Shown one piece after another: positions 25,653 through 33,927 of a stretch of DNA of 64,000 nt. The stretch's first letter is position 1; each line of letters opens with the position of its first letter. The stretch is from Novosphingobium taihuense (lineage in GTDB: Bacteria; Pseudomonadota; Alphaproteobacteria; Sphingomonadales; Sphingomonadaceae). The notes beneath the pieces are model-generated. The model did not search any database and was not told where the DNA came from. It was given only the letters and a program-made list of their open reading frames with translations. Where the stretch lies: the NCBI RefSeq assembly GCF_007830315.1, contig NZ_VLKJ01000004.1, positions 186,001-250,000 on the forward strand, written 5' to 3'. A program made the translations under genes and the position numbers.

Positions 25653-26696
25653 TCACAATGGCAAAGCCGCGGCTTCGATCTCCGCGAAGTAATGTGCCAT
25701 GTGCTCGGCCGCCGTGTCGGATAGCGCAATGAAGGCACGACGACGGTCCGTGGCGTCCTCGGCTCGGCACAGCAGGCCGGCATCCGTCATCTGGCTGATC
25801 CAGCGCAACGCGGTTGTGGGCGGCACGCCGGACGCGATGCACAGCGAGGTAACCGACACACGTTTGTGTTCCGACCGCGCCGCCGTGAGATCGAGCAGCA
25901 TGTCCCATGCAGGATCAGCAAACAGGTCGCCCTCGAAAAACCGGGCGCGCAACTGGCGTTGGCGGATGATCTTGCGGACCAGGCGGGGATCGGGAAGCGA
26001 TGCGCGCTTCCCGCGAACGAGACGCTGCGTGGCACGATCTCGTTCTCCCGTGGCATCGAAAGCGAAAGCTGATGCTTCGACCCTGCTGGTTTCCGTACCT
26101 GACCCGGAAAGGGACTCCAGACGCTGCGCAATCGCGCCCACCTGCTGGGTAAGCCGCAGGAGCGACATCCGGTCGTGGTCGGAAAGTTCGCGCACGCGCC
26201 CGCCGCGAGCGGCCATCTCTGGCATCGAGAGGATGTGGCCAAGCGCAATCACGCGTTCGGCACGGCTGGGGCTGACGAGAATCTGCGCAGCGGACTGATC
26301 CAGGCAACCGAATACGTCATCAAGCGAGCCCATGCTGGTTGACACCACCAAATGTGCACCGCTCTTCGCAACCCGCACATCGAGCAGCGAAAGGGCTGCC
26401 ATCTCGGCCGCTTCGAGCACCGGGCAATCGATGAGCACGAGATCACCCAACGGATGTTCTGAGGCGGAGGCCAGCAGCGAGGCGATCTCTCCCGTGCGAG
26501 CAACACGCAGGCCTGCTGCAGCCGCATCTTCAGCCATCTCCATGCGCAAGTATGCCCGGTCAGCGAAGATCGAAACCGCCAGCGGCGAGCAAGGGCTTAG
26601 CCACGCCACGTCAGCCCCTGTCGGGCAAACTTCCGACCGATAGGCATCGTCGTTCCATGCGAAATCGAACCGTGCAGCTGCCTGATCCAGTGTCAT
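25653..26696 (-). CDS. Winged-helix (MarR-like) regulator with receiver-like N-terminal domain
   Basis: 347 residues. The C-terminal 90 or so form a winged helix (RVSVTSLCIASGVPPTTALRWISQM, GLLCRAEDATDRRRAFIALSD) preceded by LVRKIIRQRQLRARFF and FADPAWDMLLDLTAA, a block I recognise from regulators common in sphingomonads. The N-terminal 150 residues look like a receiver or Rossmann-like fold (VSIFADRAYLRMEM, DLVLIDCPVL, GAHLVVSTSMGSLDDVF) without an evident phosphorylation site. It may sense an unknown signal. Neighbours do not reveal its targets. Confidence 0.82.
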   Translation of the reverse strand: MTLDQAAARFDFAWNDDAYRSEVCPTGADVAWLSPCSPLAVSIFADRAYLRMEMAEDAAAAGLRVARTGEIASLLASASEHPLGDLVLIDCPVLEAAEMAALSLLDVRVAKSGAHLVVSTSMGSLDDVFGCLDQSAAQILVSPSRAERVIALGHILSMPEMAARGGRVRELSDHDRMSLLRLTQQVGAIAQRLESLSGSGTETSRVEASAFAFDATGERDRATQRLVRGKRASLPDPRLVRKIIRQRQLRARFFEGDLFADPAWDMLLDLTAARSEHKRVSVTSLCIASGVPPTTALRWISQMTDAGLLCRAEDATDRRRAFIALSDTAAEHMAHYFAEIEAAALPL

Positions 26697-26783
26697 CGCG
26701 ATTGTTCCTCAGTAATCACACTTAGCGCGAACATGAGTGGAACAAATGAGGATCAGGTCAAGATTGATTGCTTCGAAATTGGA

Positions 26784-27299
26784 CTAATTCACGATTTCGA
26801 TCGGCGTTCCATCTGGCACAAGCTCCCACAATTCCTCAATTTCCTGATTGGAAAGCGCGATGCAGCCATCGGTCCAGTCACCCACCATGCGTCCGCTTTC
26901 GAGTGAGTTTGGCTGTCCGTGGATGAAAATCTGGCCACCGGGAGATGCCCCAAGCGATTCGGCAAAAGCGCGGTCCCGGGGGGCCGGATATGAGATGTGC
27001 AGCGACAGATGATAGCTGCTCGACGGGTTGGCATAGTCGATCACATAGCGACCTTCGGGCGTCCGTTCGTCACCTTCGAAGTGCTTTGCACCTACCGGAT
27101 CTCCGCCAAGCTGGATTCCGTTGATGATGCGGAGTGGCCGACCGTTTTCATCGAGCAGCAAGAGGCGTCGCGCTGCCTTTTCGACGCGGACCGACGACAC
27201 ATCCTCGGCGGAAATGGCCCAAGTTTCGGCGCGTGATCCAACCTGGCCCTGCAACAGCAAGGCCAGCGGAAGAATGATTGTCAGGACGGAGCGGGACAT
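26784..27299 (-). CDS. L,D-transpeptidase (YkuD-type), exported
   Basis: 171 residues with a signal peptide (VLTIILPLALLLQGQVGSRA). The YkuD domain is complete: substrate loop GDERTPEGRYVIDY, catalytic H127 in IFIHGQPNS and C146 in DWTDGCIALSN. Members crosslink peptidoglycan by 3-3 bonds, attach lipoproteins to it, or hydrolyse such bonds in the periplasm. At 171 residues it is a minimal single-domain form with no LysM or peptidoglycan-binding domain. It is followed at 27356 by the purA stop codon region (purA lies upstream in transcription order), with a 56-bp gap. Confidence 0.9.
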   Translation of the reverse strand: MSRSVLTIILPLALLLQGQVGSRAETWAISAEDVSSVRVEKAARRLLLLDENGRPLRIINGIQLGGDPVGAKHFEGDERTPEGRYVIDYANPSSSYHLSLHISYPAPRDRAFAESLGASPGGQIFIHGQPNSLESGRMVGDWTDGCIALSNQEIEELWELVPDGTPIEIVN

Positions 27300-27355
27300 C
27301 GCGCGAGATTACGCGAGACCCGTCCTGCTCCCAAGACCAAGCTTGCCAGAAACTC

Positions 27356-28645
27356 TCAGTCGACGAACGGATCGCGCACCAGGATCGTGTCTTCGCGCTC
27401 GGGACTGGTGGAGACAAGCGCGACGGGCGTTTCGATCAGTTCCTGGACGCGCTGGATGTACTTGATCGCCTGTGCGGGCAGGTCTGCCCACGAACGTGCA
27501 CCAGCGGTGGTGCCCGCCCAGCCGTCCATTTCCTCGTAGATTGGCTCAACTTCGGCCTGATCGGCGGCGTGGCTGGGGAAGTAATCCAGCACCTTGCCGC
27601 GCAGGCGATAGCCGGTGCAGATCTTCACCTTTTCCATCCCGTCGAGCACGTCGACCTTGGTCAGCGCGATGCCGGTGACGCCTGAAATGGCGCAGGACTG
27701 GCGGACGAGCACGGCATCGAACCAGCCGCAGCGGCGCTTGCGCCCGGTGACCGTGCCGAACTCATGGCCACGTTCGCCTAGGCGCTGCCCCACCTCGTCT
27801 TCGAGCTCGGTCGGGAAGGGGCCCGAACCAACACGGGTGGTGTAAGCCTTGACGATGCCCAGTACGAATCCGGTCGACGAAGGCCCGAGGCCGGAGCCGG
27901 ATGCAGCAGTGCCGGAAACCGTATTAGACGAGGTTACGAACGGATAAGTGCCGTGGTCAACGTCGAGCAGCACGCCCTGAGCGCCTTCGAACAGGATCCG
28001 TGCTCCTGCCTTGCGAACTTGATTGAGGCGTTTCCACACGGGTTGGGCGAATTGCAGCACGTAAGGTGCGATTTCGCGAAGTTCGTTGATCAGTGCCTCG
28101 CGATCGACCGGAGGCTGGCCGAAGCCTGCGCGCAAGGCGTCGTGGTGGGCGCAAAGGCGATCCAGCTGGGAATCCAGCGCATCAAGGTGGGCAAGGTCGC
28201 ATACGCGGATGGCGCGGCGGCCGACCTTGTCTTCATAGGCAGGGCCGATGCCGCGGCCAGTCGTGCCGATCTTGCCAGCGCCAGCAGCTTGTTCGCGCAA
28301 CCCGTCAAGGTCGCGATGGAGGGGCAGAATTAACGGACAGTTGTCGGCAATGGCGAAGTTATCTGCATCGATTTCTACGCCCTGGGCCGTGAGCTTCTCA
28401 ATCTCGGCCTTGAGCGCCCATGGATCAAGCACGACACCGTTGCCGATGATCGACAGCGTGCCGGTAACGATTCCCGAGGGCAGCAGGGAGAGCTTGTAAA
28501 CCTGATCTCCCACGACCAGCGTGTGACCGGCGTTATGCCCGCCCTGGAAGCGGACGACGGCGTCGGCCCGGCTTGCGAGCCAGTCGACGATCTTGCCTTT
28601 TCCTTCGTCGCCCCACTGGGCGCCGATCACGGTTACGTTGGCCAT
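27356..28645 (-). CDS. purA: Adenylosuccinate synthase
   Basis: 429 residues, the standard length. The N-terminus [20 protein letters not shown] is the GTP-binding signature; [42 protein letters not shown] and TSPEREDTI are all present. The cytoplasmic enzyme makes adenylosuccinate from IMP, aspartate and GTP, the first AMP-specific step of purine synthesis. The gene has GGAGGAG just before the ATG, and a hairpin in the leader overlaps that site. The other purine genes here (purM, purN) are 17 kb away. Confidence 0.98.
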   Translation of the reverse strand: MANVTVIGAQWGDEGKGKIVDWLASRADAVVRFQGGHNAGHTLVVGDQVYKLSLLPSGIVTGTLSIIGNGVVLDPWALKAEIEKLTAQGVEIDADNFAIADNCPLILPLHRDLDGLREQAAGAGKIGTTGRGIGPAYEDKVGRRAIRVCDLAHLDALDSQLDRLCAHHDALRAGFGQPPVDREALINELREIAPYVLQFAQPVWKRLNQVRKAGARILFEGAQGVLLDVDHGTYPFVTSSNTVSGTAASGSGLGPSSTGFVLGIVKAYTTRVGSGPFPTELEDEVGQRLGERGHEFGTVTGRKRRCGWFDAVLVRQSCAISGVTGIALTKVDVLDGMEKVKICTGYRLRGKVLDYFPSHAADQAEVEPIYEEMDGWAGTTAGARSWADLPAQAIKYIQRVQELIETPVALVSTSPEREDTILVRDPFVD

Positions 28646-28656
28646 GGATACACTCC

Positions 28657-28675
28657 TCCACCCTGCCAGGGTGGA
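28657..28675 (-). promoter_or_regulatory. purA leader hairpin abutting the ribosome-binding site
   Basis: TCCACCCT-GCC-AGGGTGGA: a perfect 8-bp stem with a 3-nt loop. On the minus strand its 3' arm ends in GGGTGGA, running straight into GGAGTGTATCC and the purA ATG at 28645, so folding would partly hide the GGAGGAG Shine-Dalgarno. A role in translation control is inference. Confidence 0.45.
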
Positions 28676-28683
28676 TCCTCAAG

Positions 28684-28730
28684 ACGCCCTTCGACAGGAC
28701 TCGGCGAAACGGGATGGATGAGCAGGGCGT
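28684..28730. repeat. Possible decayed REP-like intergenic element
   Basis: ACGCCC (28684-28689) and GGGCGT (28725-28730) bracket CTTCGACAGG and GGCGAAACGGG. This resembles the intergenic motif family CTTCGACAGGCTCAGGGxGAACGG common in sphingomonad genomes. A second CTTCGACAGG is at about 32670. One copy per region cannot prove a repeat family. Confidence 0.35.
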
Positions 28731-28990
28731 AAGCCCCGGTTTTCGGTGCGGGCCCTAGGGGCAGAGGCAGGCGAAAGTCAAGCTTGGTGCATAAGACGGC
28801 CAGCATGTTGCCGGACTTCTCCACGGCCAGTTGTACGAGAGATGAGCCGGCAAATCCTGGCAAGGCAGCCATGGAGAGACGCAGAGCCAACGCTTGCCCG
28901 GCTGGTGCACCTACCGGCGGAAATTGGATTCGCTGCAGTCAGCCGGCAAGAGGAACCGCTGCCACAAGAAGTGATTCCGCGGCAGATGCT

Positions 28991-29386
28991 TCAGGATGGT
29001 CCCAAGCCGAACGTCGATCGTTCGATATCGATGTAGACTTTGCACATCTTGGCCATGGTGATGATGTACATCGCAGATGGCGGCAGGCTCATGTAGTCGT
29101 TGTTCTTGTACATGAAGGTGATGTTCTCGGCGAGGGTGTCGGCCCCCGTCTTAAGGTCAAGCAGGCACTTGGTGCGGCCACGCTTGACCATGGCTTCGGC
29201 CAGCGTGTCATCAGCATAGATGAAATTCTGGCTGTCGTTCATCCCTTGGGCATAGGCGGCGCGGGCCTCGGGCTTCATCGAGAGCCACTGCTTGCGATCA
29301 TTGACGTAGCCGGCCGCGCTGGCTGCCGTGGAGCCAAGCATGGCTAAGGCAGATAGAAGTATCTGCATTCTGCCCGAAAAAGTCAC
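28991..29386 (-). CDS. Small exported protein of unknown function
   Basis: 131 residues from a GTG at 29386, chosen because AAAGGAACG precedes it at good spacing; an ATG at 29368 is the alternative. A signal peptide (MQILLSALAMLGSTAASA) is followed by a mature part with RKQWLSMKPEARAAYAQGMND and two cysteines (KCLLDL, MCKVYIDI). The SMKPEARAAYAQGM segment recalls exported proteins that associate with the periplasmic face of chaperone or lysozyme-inhibitor families, but no assignment is secure. It is the only gene in this direction here, upstream of purA by 345 bp. A TGA overlapping the GTG belongs to an unsupported upstream frame. Confidence 0.65.
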   Translation of the reverse strand: MTFSGRMQILLSALAMLGSTAASAAGYVNDRKQWLSMKPEARAAYAQGMNDSQNFIYADDTLAEAMVKRGRTKCLLDLKTGADTLAENITFMYKNNDYMSLPPSAMYIITMAKMCKVYIDIERSTFGLGPS

Positions 29387-29932
29387 AATTCGTTCCTTTC
29401 GATAATCCGCCGGTTGCCGCCCGAGGCAGCATGTCGGGAAATCGCCTCCATCCACATCAATCCTTTAAGCTGCAATGATCCGAGTGCGCCATGCTGCGAC
29501 GCAGGATAGGCAGCGAGTAACTGCTCCAATCTGGATTTTATGTTGACCGCTCTGCGGTCGAATATGTCGAAAGTTAGGCCTAGTTCGTGGGGCTTTCTCA
29601 ATCAGCGCCCGGGTTTTCCATCCGTTCAAAGTTCAAAACCGATGTAATTACTGCGTCAGAGCTGGCAATCAACGTTGACTCGGCTTCGCCATGCGGCAAG
29701 TTAACCTCGCTAAAATGTGAGGGGACATCCGAAATAGATCAAGATCAATCCATTTTGAAGCGATGATCTTAAGGCATCGGTGATAATCATCACTTTGAAA
29801 AAATTGAATGGGTATTAGTTATTTATTCTTCTCGGAGATATTAATTCGAGAAGAAATGGATGACTACTGCTGTCATTGAATAATTCGCATTTCGCGAAGC
29901 GATTTTTTGCGCCCAAATACCGGGAGGTTAAC
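29387..29932. other. AT-rich leader region of the autotransporter gene
   Basis: 546 bp, noticeably poorer in G+C than its surroundings from about 29700. It holds GTGAT-AATC-ATCAC near 29783 and a 9-bp-arm inverted repeat at 29826-29855, and finishes with the GGGAGG ribosome site at 29921-29926. A short minus-strand frame (29383-29601) with only a TTG start overlaps its beginning; I do not count it as a gene. Confidence 0.55.
29826..29855. promoter_or_regulatory. Inverted repeat upstream of the autotransporter gene
   Basis: TTCTTCTCG (29826-29834), 12-nt AT-rich centre, CGAGAAGAA (29847-29855); arms are perfect. It lies 78 bp before the start codon, where a promoter or transcription start would be expected. 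Could be an operator for a dimeric regulator or an mRNA 5' hairpin. Confidence 0.45.
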
Positions 29933-32503
29933 ATGGCGAATTTGAAGACGAAGTTGTTGCGCAGCACGACTCTGCCCATTGCAGTGGTCATGGCCGGTCC
30001 TGCCTTGGCGCAGACCGCCACTACCTCTGCTGGCAGCGATTTCACGACCGTTGGCGGTGACCTTCTGACTGCAGGCGGCGATGTGCAAACCGGCGGTGGC
30101 GGTGTCAGCACGGGCGGTGGAACCATCACGACGGGCGGTGGCAACATCAATCTTGGCGGCGGTACTCTTACCGGCAATGTGACGGGCGACGTCACGGGCA
30201 ACCTGACGGGCGACGTCACCGGAAACGTGACCGGCGATGTTACCGGCAACCTGACGGGCGACGTCACCGGAAACGTGACCGGTGATGTTACCGGCAACCT
30301 GACCGGCAACGTCACGGGTGATGTGACGGGCAACCTGACCGGCGATGTGACCGGCAATGTGACTGGCGACGTCACGGGCAACCTGACGGGCGATGTCACG
30401 GGCAATCTCACCGGTGACGTTACGGGCAACCTGACGGGTGATGTTACCGGCGGTACAATCACGGCCAATACGCTTGACGTCTCAGGCGCTACCACCACCG
30501 CTGGGCTGACCAACGCTGGCAACATCGCGACTGGTTCTGTCTCCGGCAGCAGCGGTTCGCTGACGCTTGATGCCGACAACGCCGTTGGTGGCAGCTATGT
30601 GCAGATCACCAATACCGACCTCACCCTGCATGGCGGTACCGCGTCGACGACAGTCGTCTTGGACAATAACGGCATGACCGTGTCCGACACGACCAATGGC
30701 ACCACCTTCACGGTCGACAACACCGGCAACGGTACGTTCACCGGCGCAGTGACGGCTTCAGGCGCTTCGCTGACCGGCGACCTGAACATGAACGGCGATG
30801 ACATCAACAATGTCGATGCACTGAACGCAACCACCGGCAACATCACGACGGTCAACTCGACCACCATCGACAACAGCGGCACGACCACCACCGGCGGTCT
30901 GGCAGTAACCAACAATGCCACTGTAGGCGGCGCGCTGACGGTGACGGGCCTGTCGTCGCTCAACGGTGGTGTTGCAACCAATGGAGGCGACATCAGCACC
31001 AGCGGTGGCGACATCACCACCGGTGCAGGCTCGATCGCAAGCACCACCGGTTCGATCAGCACGCAGTCTGGCAACATCAGCACTCTGAGCGGAAACATCA
31101 CCACCACCACGGGTACTGTCGCTGGTGCCAACGGCAACTTCGGCACCGTTACGGCTGGAACCGGCAACATCACGACGGTCAACGCCACCAACGTGAACTC
31201 GCAGAACGTGACCGCTTCGGGAACGATCTCGGGCGCCACGGTTGTTGCAGGCTCCGGTGGCCTAACCTCGAATGGAGCGACCACACTTAACGGCACCTCG
31301 ACGCTCAATGGCGCAACGACTGTCAACAACACTCTGACTGCCAACGGCGCGACCAGCATCAACAACACCCTGAACGTGACCGGTGCGACGACCCTGGCCG
31401 GCGCTACCAACAACGGTACGCTGACCCAGAACGGCAACGTTGCCCTAGTCGGCAACCTGACGCAGACGGGCAACCAGAACGTCACCGGCGACGTGACCTT
31501 GGTCGGCGCGAACAGCGACCTTACCGTTGGCGGCTCCACCACCACCAATGGCATCACCAACACTGGCAACATCGCGACAACGACCCTGTCGACCACCGGT
31601 GCAGCCTCGGTTGGCGGTACGCTGGCAGTGACCGGCGCAACCACGCTGAACGGTGCAACTACGGTCAACAACACCCTCAACGTGACGGGTGCGACGACCA
31701 CGGCGGGCATCAGCAACACCGGCAACATCTCCAACACGGGCAATATCTCGACGGCGACCTTGTCGACTTCGGGCAATGCCTCTGTCGGCGGTGCGCTGGC
31801 GGTCACGGGTGCGACGACTACCAACGGCCTGACCAACACCGGCAACATTGCCACGACCACGCTCTCGACGACGGGCAATGCCTCGGTTGGCGGCAACTTC
31901 ACGGTGTCTGGCAACATCTCGACCAGCACCGGAACGGTCACGGGCGCCTCGCTGGTGTCCACCGGCACGACGGGCGTTGGCACCAACCTCACCGTTGGTG
32001 GAACCGCCAGCATTGCTGGGAACGCTTCGGTTGGCGGCAACTTCACGGTCACCGGCAACTATGTCTCGGCCAATGGCGCGATCTCGGCAGGCAGCGTCAC
32101 GATCAACTCCGGCAATGCCGGCAAGATCTCTGGCCTTGCCAACGCCACGCTCTCGGCCACGTCGACCGATGCGGTCACCGGCCAGCAGTTGTTCGCGACA
32201 AACACCGCGCTCAGCACGCTGGGCAACCGGGTCAGCGCACTTGAAAGCACTTTCGGGCAGTTGCAGATCAACAACCGCAAGGCCTTCCAGGGTGTTGCCA
32301 TGGGCTTCGCTTCGACGGCAGCTCCGCTGAACCTCGCCAATGGCGAATCGGGCCTGTCCGGTGGCGTCGGTACCTTCGAGGGCCAGTGGGCCGCGGCGAT
32401 CCGCGCGCAGGCCGTCACCTCGAGCGGTGTTGGCATCGGCGCGAACGTTGGCTTCTCGAAGGACGCCTTCGGTGCAGGCGTCGGAGCCAGCATAAAGTTC
32501 TGA
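29933..32503 (+). CDS. Trimeric-autotransporter-like surface protein with tetrapeptide repeats
   Basis: 856 residues from the ATG at 29933, which has an ideal GGGAGG site; the frame opens earlier (29876, TTG) without one. A signal peptide ends PALAQ. Residues 80-171 are 23 tandem TG[ND][VL] units. The long stalk (about 172-770) is threonine/asparagine/glycine-rich with imperfect repeats such as TGNITTVN, NTGNIATTTLSTTG and GNASVGGALAVTGATT, suggesting a beta-prism or beta-roll. The end has a coiled-coil (LSTLGNRVSALESTFGQLQINNRK, split here for length at LESTF) and a four-strand YadA-like anchor (GVGTFEGQWAAAIRAQ, GIGANVGFSKDAFGAGVGASIKF in part). A surface adhesin is the likely role. Confidence 0.85.
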   Translation: MANLKTKLLRSTTLPIAVVMAGPALAQTATTSAGSDFTTVGGDLLTAGGDVQTGGGGVSTGGGTITTGGGNINLGGGTLTGNVTGDVTGNLTGDVTGNVTGDVTGNLTGDVTGNVTGDVTGNLTGNVTGDVTGNLTGDVTGNVTGDVTGNLTGDVTGNLTGDVTGNLTGDVTGGTITANTLDVSGATTTAGLTNAGNIATGSVSGSSGSLTLDADNAVGGSYVQITNTDLTLHGGTASTTVVLDNNGMTVSDTTNGTTFTVDNTGNGTFTGAVTASGASLTGDLNMNGDDINNVDALNATTGNITTVNSTTIDNSGTTTTGGLAVTNNATVGGALTVTGLSSLNGGVATNGGDISTSGGDITTGAGSIASTTGSISTQSGNISTLSGNITTTTGTVAGANGNFGTVTAGTGNITTVNATNVNSQNVTASGTISGATVVAGSGGLTSNGATTLNGTSTLNGATTVNNTLTANGATSINNTLNVTGATTLAGATNNGTLTQNGNVALVGNLTQTGNQNVTGDVTLVGANSDLTVGGSTTTNGITNTGNIATTTLSTTGAASVGGTLAVTGATTLNGATTVNNTLNVTGATTTAGISNTGNISNTGNISTATLSTSGNASVGGALAVTGATTTNGLTNTGNIATTTLSTTGNASVGGNFTVSGNISTSTGTVTGASLVSTGTTGVGTNLTVGGTASIAGNASVGGNFTVTGNYVSANGAISAGSVTINSGNAGKISGLANATLSATSTDAVTGQQLFATNTALSTLGNRVSALESTFGQLQINNRKAFQGVAMGFASTAAPLNLANGESGLSGGVGTFEGQWAAAIRAQAVTSSGVGIGANVGFSKDAFGAGVGASIKF
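30170..30445 (+). repeat. 23 x 12-bp tandem repeat coding for TG[ND][VL]
   Basis: Twenty-three in-frame 12-bp units follow ACnGGnrAyGTn or the CTG variant, alternating TGNV/TGDV/TGNL/TGDV. Third-position differences between units suggest ageing or selection rather than very recent slippage. Unit-number variation among strains would keep the reading frame. Confidence 0.9.
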
Positions 32504-32531
32504 TCTGACGATCATGGGCTGAAAAGGAAGA

Positions 32532-32561
32532 AGCGGGTCTGCATCGCAGACCCGCTTTTTT
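32532..32561 (+). terminator. Intrinsic terminator of the autotransporter gene
   Basis: AGCGGGTCTGC (32532-32542), loop ATC, GCAGACCCGCT (32546-32556) followed by TTTTTT: an 11-bp stem with a classic U-tract, 28 bp after the stop codon. Confidence 0.93.
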
Positions 32562-32795
32562 CTATTTCCTGTTAGTCGTAAGGGCACATTTGCGGACAGC
32601 ATGTCGCGCGGCGCCGAATGCACGGCAGCAGAGTCGATTGAATACGTCATGCCCACTTTGTGGCGCCCGCCTTCGACAGGCCTATTCACCATGTTCTGAC
32701 ACGCACGGCCATGGGACGCACATGTGCGACAAGGATTCCCTGCGGGAGCGAAAGGTGGCCCCTGCTTCCAGTTCTGTCGGCACTTTTTTGGAAAC

Positions 32796-32870
32796 TGGCT
32801 GGGGCGGCAGGATTCGAACCTGCGAATGCCGGTACCAAAAACCGGTGCCTTACCACTTGGCGACGCCCCA
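32796..32870 (-). tRNA. tRNA-Gln (anticodon TTG)
   Basis: A 75-nt cloverleaf on the minus strand from TGGGGCGTCGCCAAGTGG to CGCCCCAGCCA, with encoded CCA. Acceptor TGGGGCG pairs with CGCCCCA; the anticodon stem CCGGT/ACCGG frames TTTTGGT-type loop sequence with TTG; the T-arm has GGTTCGAATCC. A 5' T (U1) fits glutamine tRNA. Confidence 0.96.
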
Positions 32871-32970
32871 ACAGGAGGCGCGCTTATAGCGTGGTCGGCG
32901 CGCTTGAAAAGAGGGATAAGGGACTTGCGGGACAGTGCCTACCGGCTTGCCGTCCCGCGGTCGTCCTGAC

Positions 32971-33837
32971 TCAGAAACCCTTGACGATGCCTTGCAGCTT
33001 TTCGGGAGGCAGCGCATCGAAATCGCTGGCATCGTGGCGTTCGGCAATGCCTTTCTGTGAGTTCACCAAGCGACCACGCAATACTCCGGGACGGGCGTCG
33101 ATCTCGGCAACCCAGCGGCCCACGTTCTCGTACTCATGCATCGAAAGGAACGTCGCGGCCTCGCCATAGGCTTCGCCGCGGTAGATGTTGCCGAACCAGG
33201 TGTAGGTGGCGAGGTCGGCAATGGTGTAGTCATCACCGGCAAGGAAGCGCGTCCTGGCAAGCTGGCGGTTTGCGACGTCGAACAGGCGCTTGGTCTCCAT
33301 TGCATAGCGGTCGATTGCATATTCGATCTTGATCGGAGCGTAGTTGTAGAAGTGGCCGAATCCGCCACCGATGAAGGGTGCGGAGCCGACCTGCCAGAAC
33401 AGCCAGGATAGGCATTCAGCGCGGGAAGGGCCTGAGGTTGGCAGCAGTACGCCGAACTTTTCTGCAAGGTGCATCAGGATCGCACCCGATTCGAACACGC
33501 GGAAAGGCTCCGGGCCAGAACGGTCTACCATCGCCGGAATCTTCGAGTTCGGATTGATGTCGACGAAGCCCGAAGTGAACTGGTCGCCGTCGAAGATCTT
33601 GATCAGCCAAGCGTCGTACTCGGCCTCGGTAAAGCCGAGCTGCAGCAGCTCTTCCAGCATGATCGTGGCCTTCTGGCCATTGGGCGTGCCAAGTGAATAG
33701 ACCTGAAAGGGATGTTTGCCGACCGGAAGCTCGCGCTCGCTCGTGGGCCCGGCGATCGGGCGGTTGACGCTGGCGAAGGCCCCCCCGTTCGCCTTGTCCC
33801 AAGTCCAGACCTTGGGTGGAACATATTCTTCGGACAT
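32971..33837 (-). CDS. yghU: YghU-type glutathione S-transferase / disulfide reductase
   Basis: 288 residues, the usual length for YghU/YfcG-like Nu-class glutathione transferases. The extended N-terminus (YVPPKVWTWDKANGGAFASVNRPIAGPT) is particular to YghU. The thioredoxin-like part includes GKHPFQVYSLGTPNGQK and NPNSKIPAMVD (cis-Pro) and FESGAILMHLAEKFG; the helical part includes FGHFYNYAP and AGDDYTIADLATYTW. Such enzymes reduce organic disulfides and hydroperoxides using two glutathiones. Separated from the divergent topoisomerase IB gene by 90 bp. Confidence 0.93.
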   Translation of the reverse strand: MSEEYVPPKVWTWDKANGGAFASVNRPIAGPTSERELPVGKHPFQVYSLGTPNGQKATIMLEELLQLGFTEAEYDAWLIKIFDGDQFTSGFVDINPNSKIPAMVDRSGPEPFRVFESGAILMHLAEKFGVLLPTSGPSRAECLSWLFWQVGSAPFIGGGFGHFYNYAPIKIEYAIDRYAMETKRLFDVANRQLARTRFLAGDDYTIADLATYTWFGNIYRGEAYGEAATFLSMHEYENVGRWVAEIDARPGVLRGRLVNSQKGIAERHDASDFDALPPEKLQGIVKGF

Positions 33838-33927
33838 CCGGGGCTCCTTCGAAAATCGTTAGTCTTGCATACTATATTGAGGACTCATCGGAGGAACCGC
33901 AAGGGTACTGTATCCGTTCGCCGCCAT

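Larger units (their letters stand above)
28646..28990. other. Intergenic region upstream of purA with leader hairpin and decayed repeat
   Basis: 345 bp with no convincing gene. It contains the purA leader hairpin (28657-28675) and a REP-like block at 28684-28730; the rest shows nothing I can name. An open frame on the minus strand here (85 codons) has no family resemblance and overlaps the purA start. Confidence 0.5.

Noticed and set aside
29383..29601. 72-codon minus-strand frame ending in a GTGA overlap with the small exported protein gene
   Set aside because: Overlap is attractive, but the only start is a TTG right after a stop and without a ribosome site; no homology can be argued.
29815..32058. 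Long minus-strand frames rich in PVTSPVRLPVTSP
   Set aside because: They are the complement of the TG[ND][VL] and stalk repeats of the autotransporter gene and have no signal, start site or independent meaning.
32562..32795. Short frames between the autotransporter terminator and tRNA-Gln
   Set aside because: They cross the tRNA and terminator and have no family resemblance; I see no gene in this 234-bp stretch.
33712..33927. 72-codon upstream extension of topoisomerase IB
   Set aside because: Lies antisense to the start of yghU and precedes the true family N-terminus at 33928.
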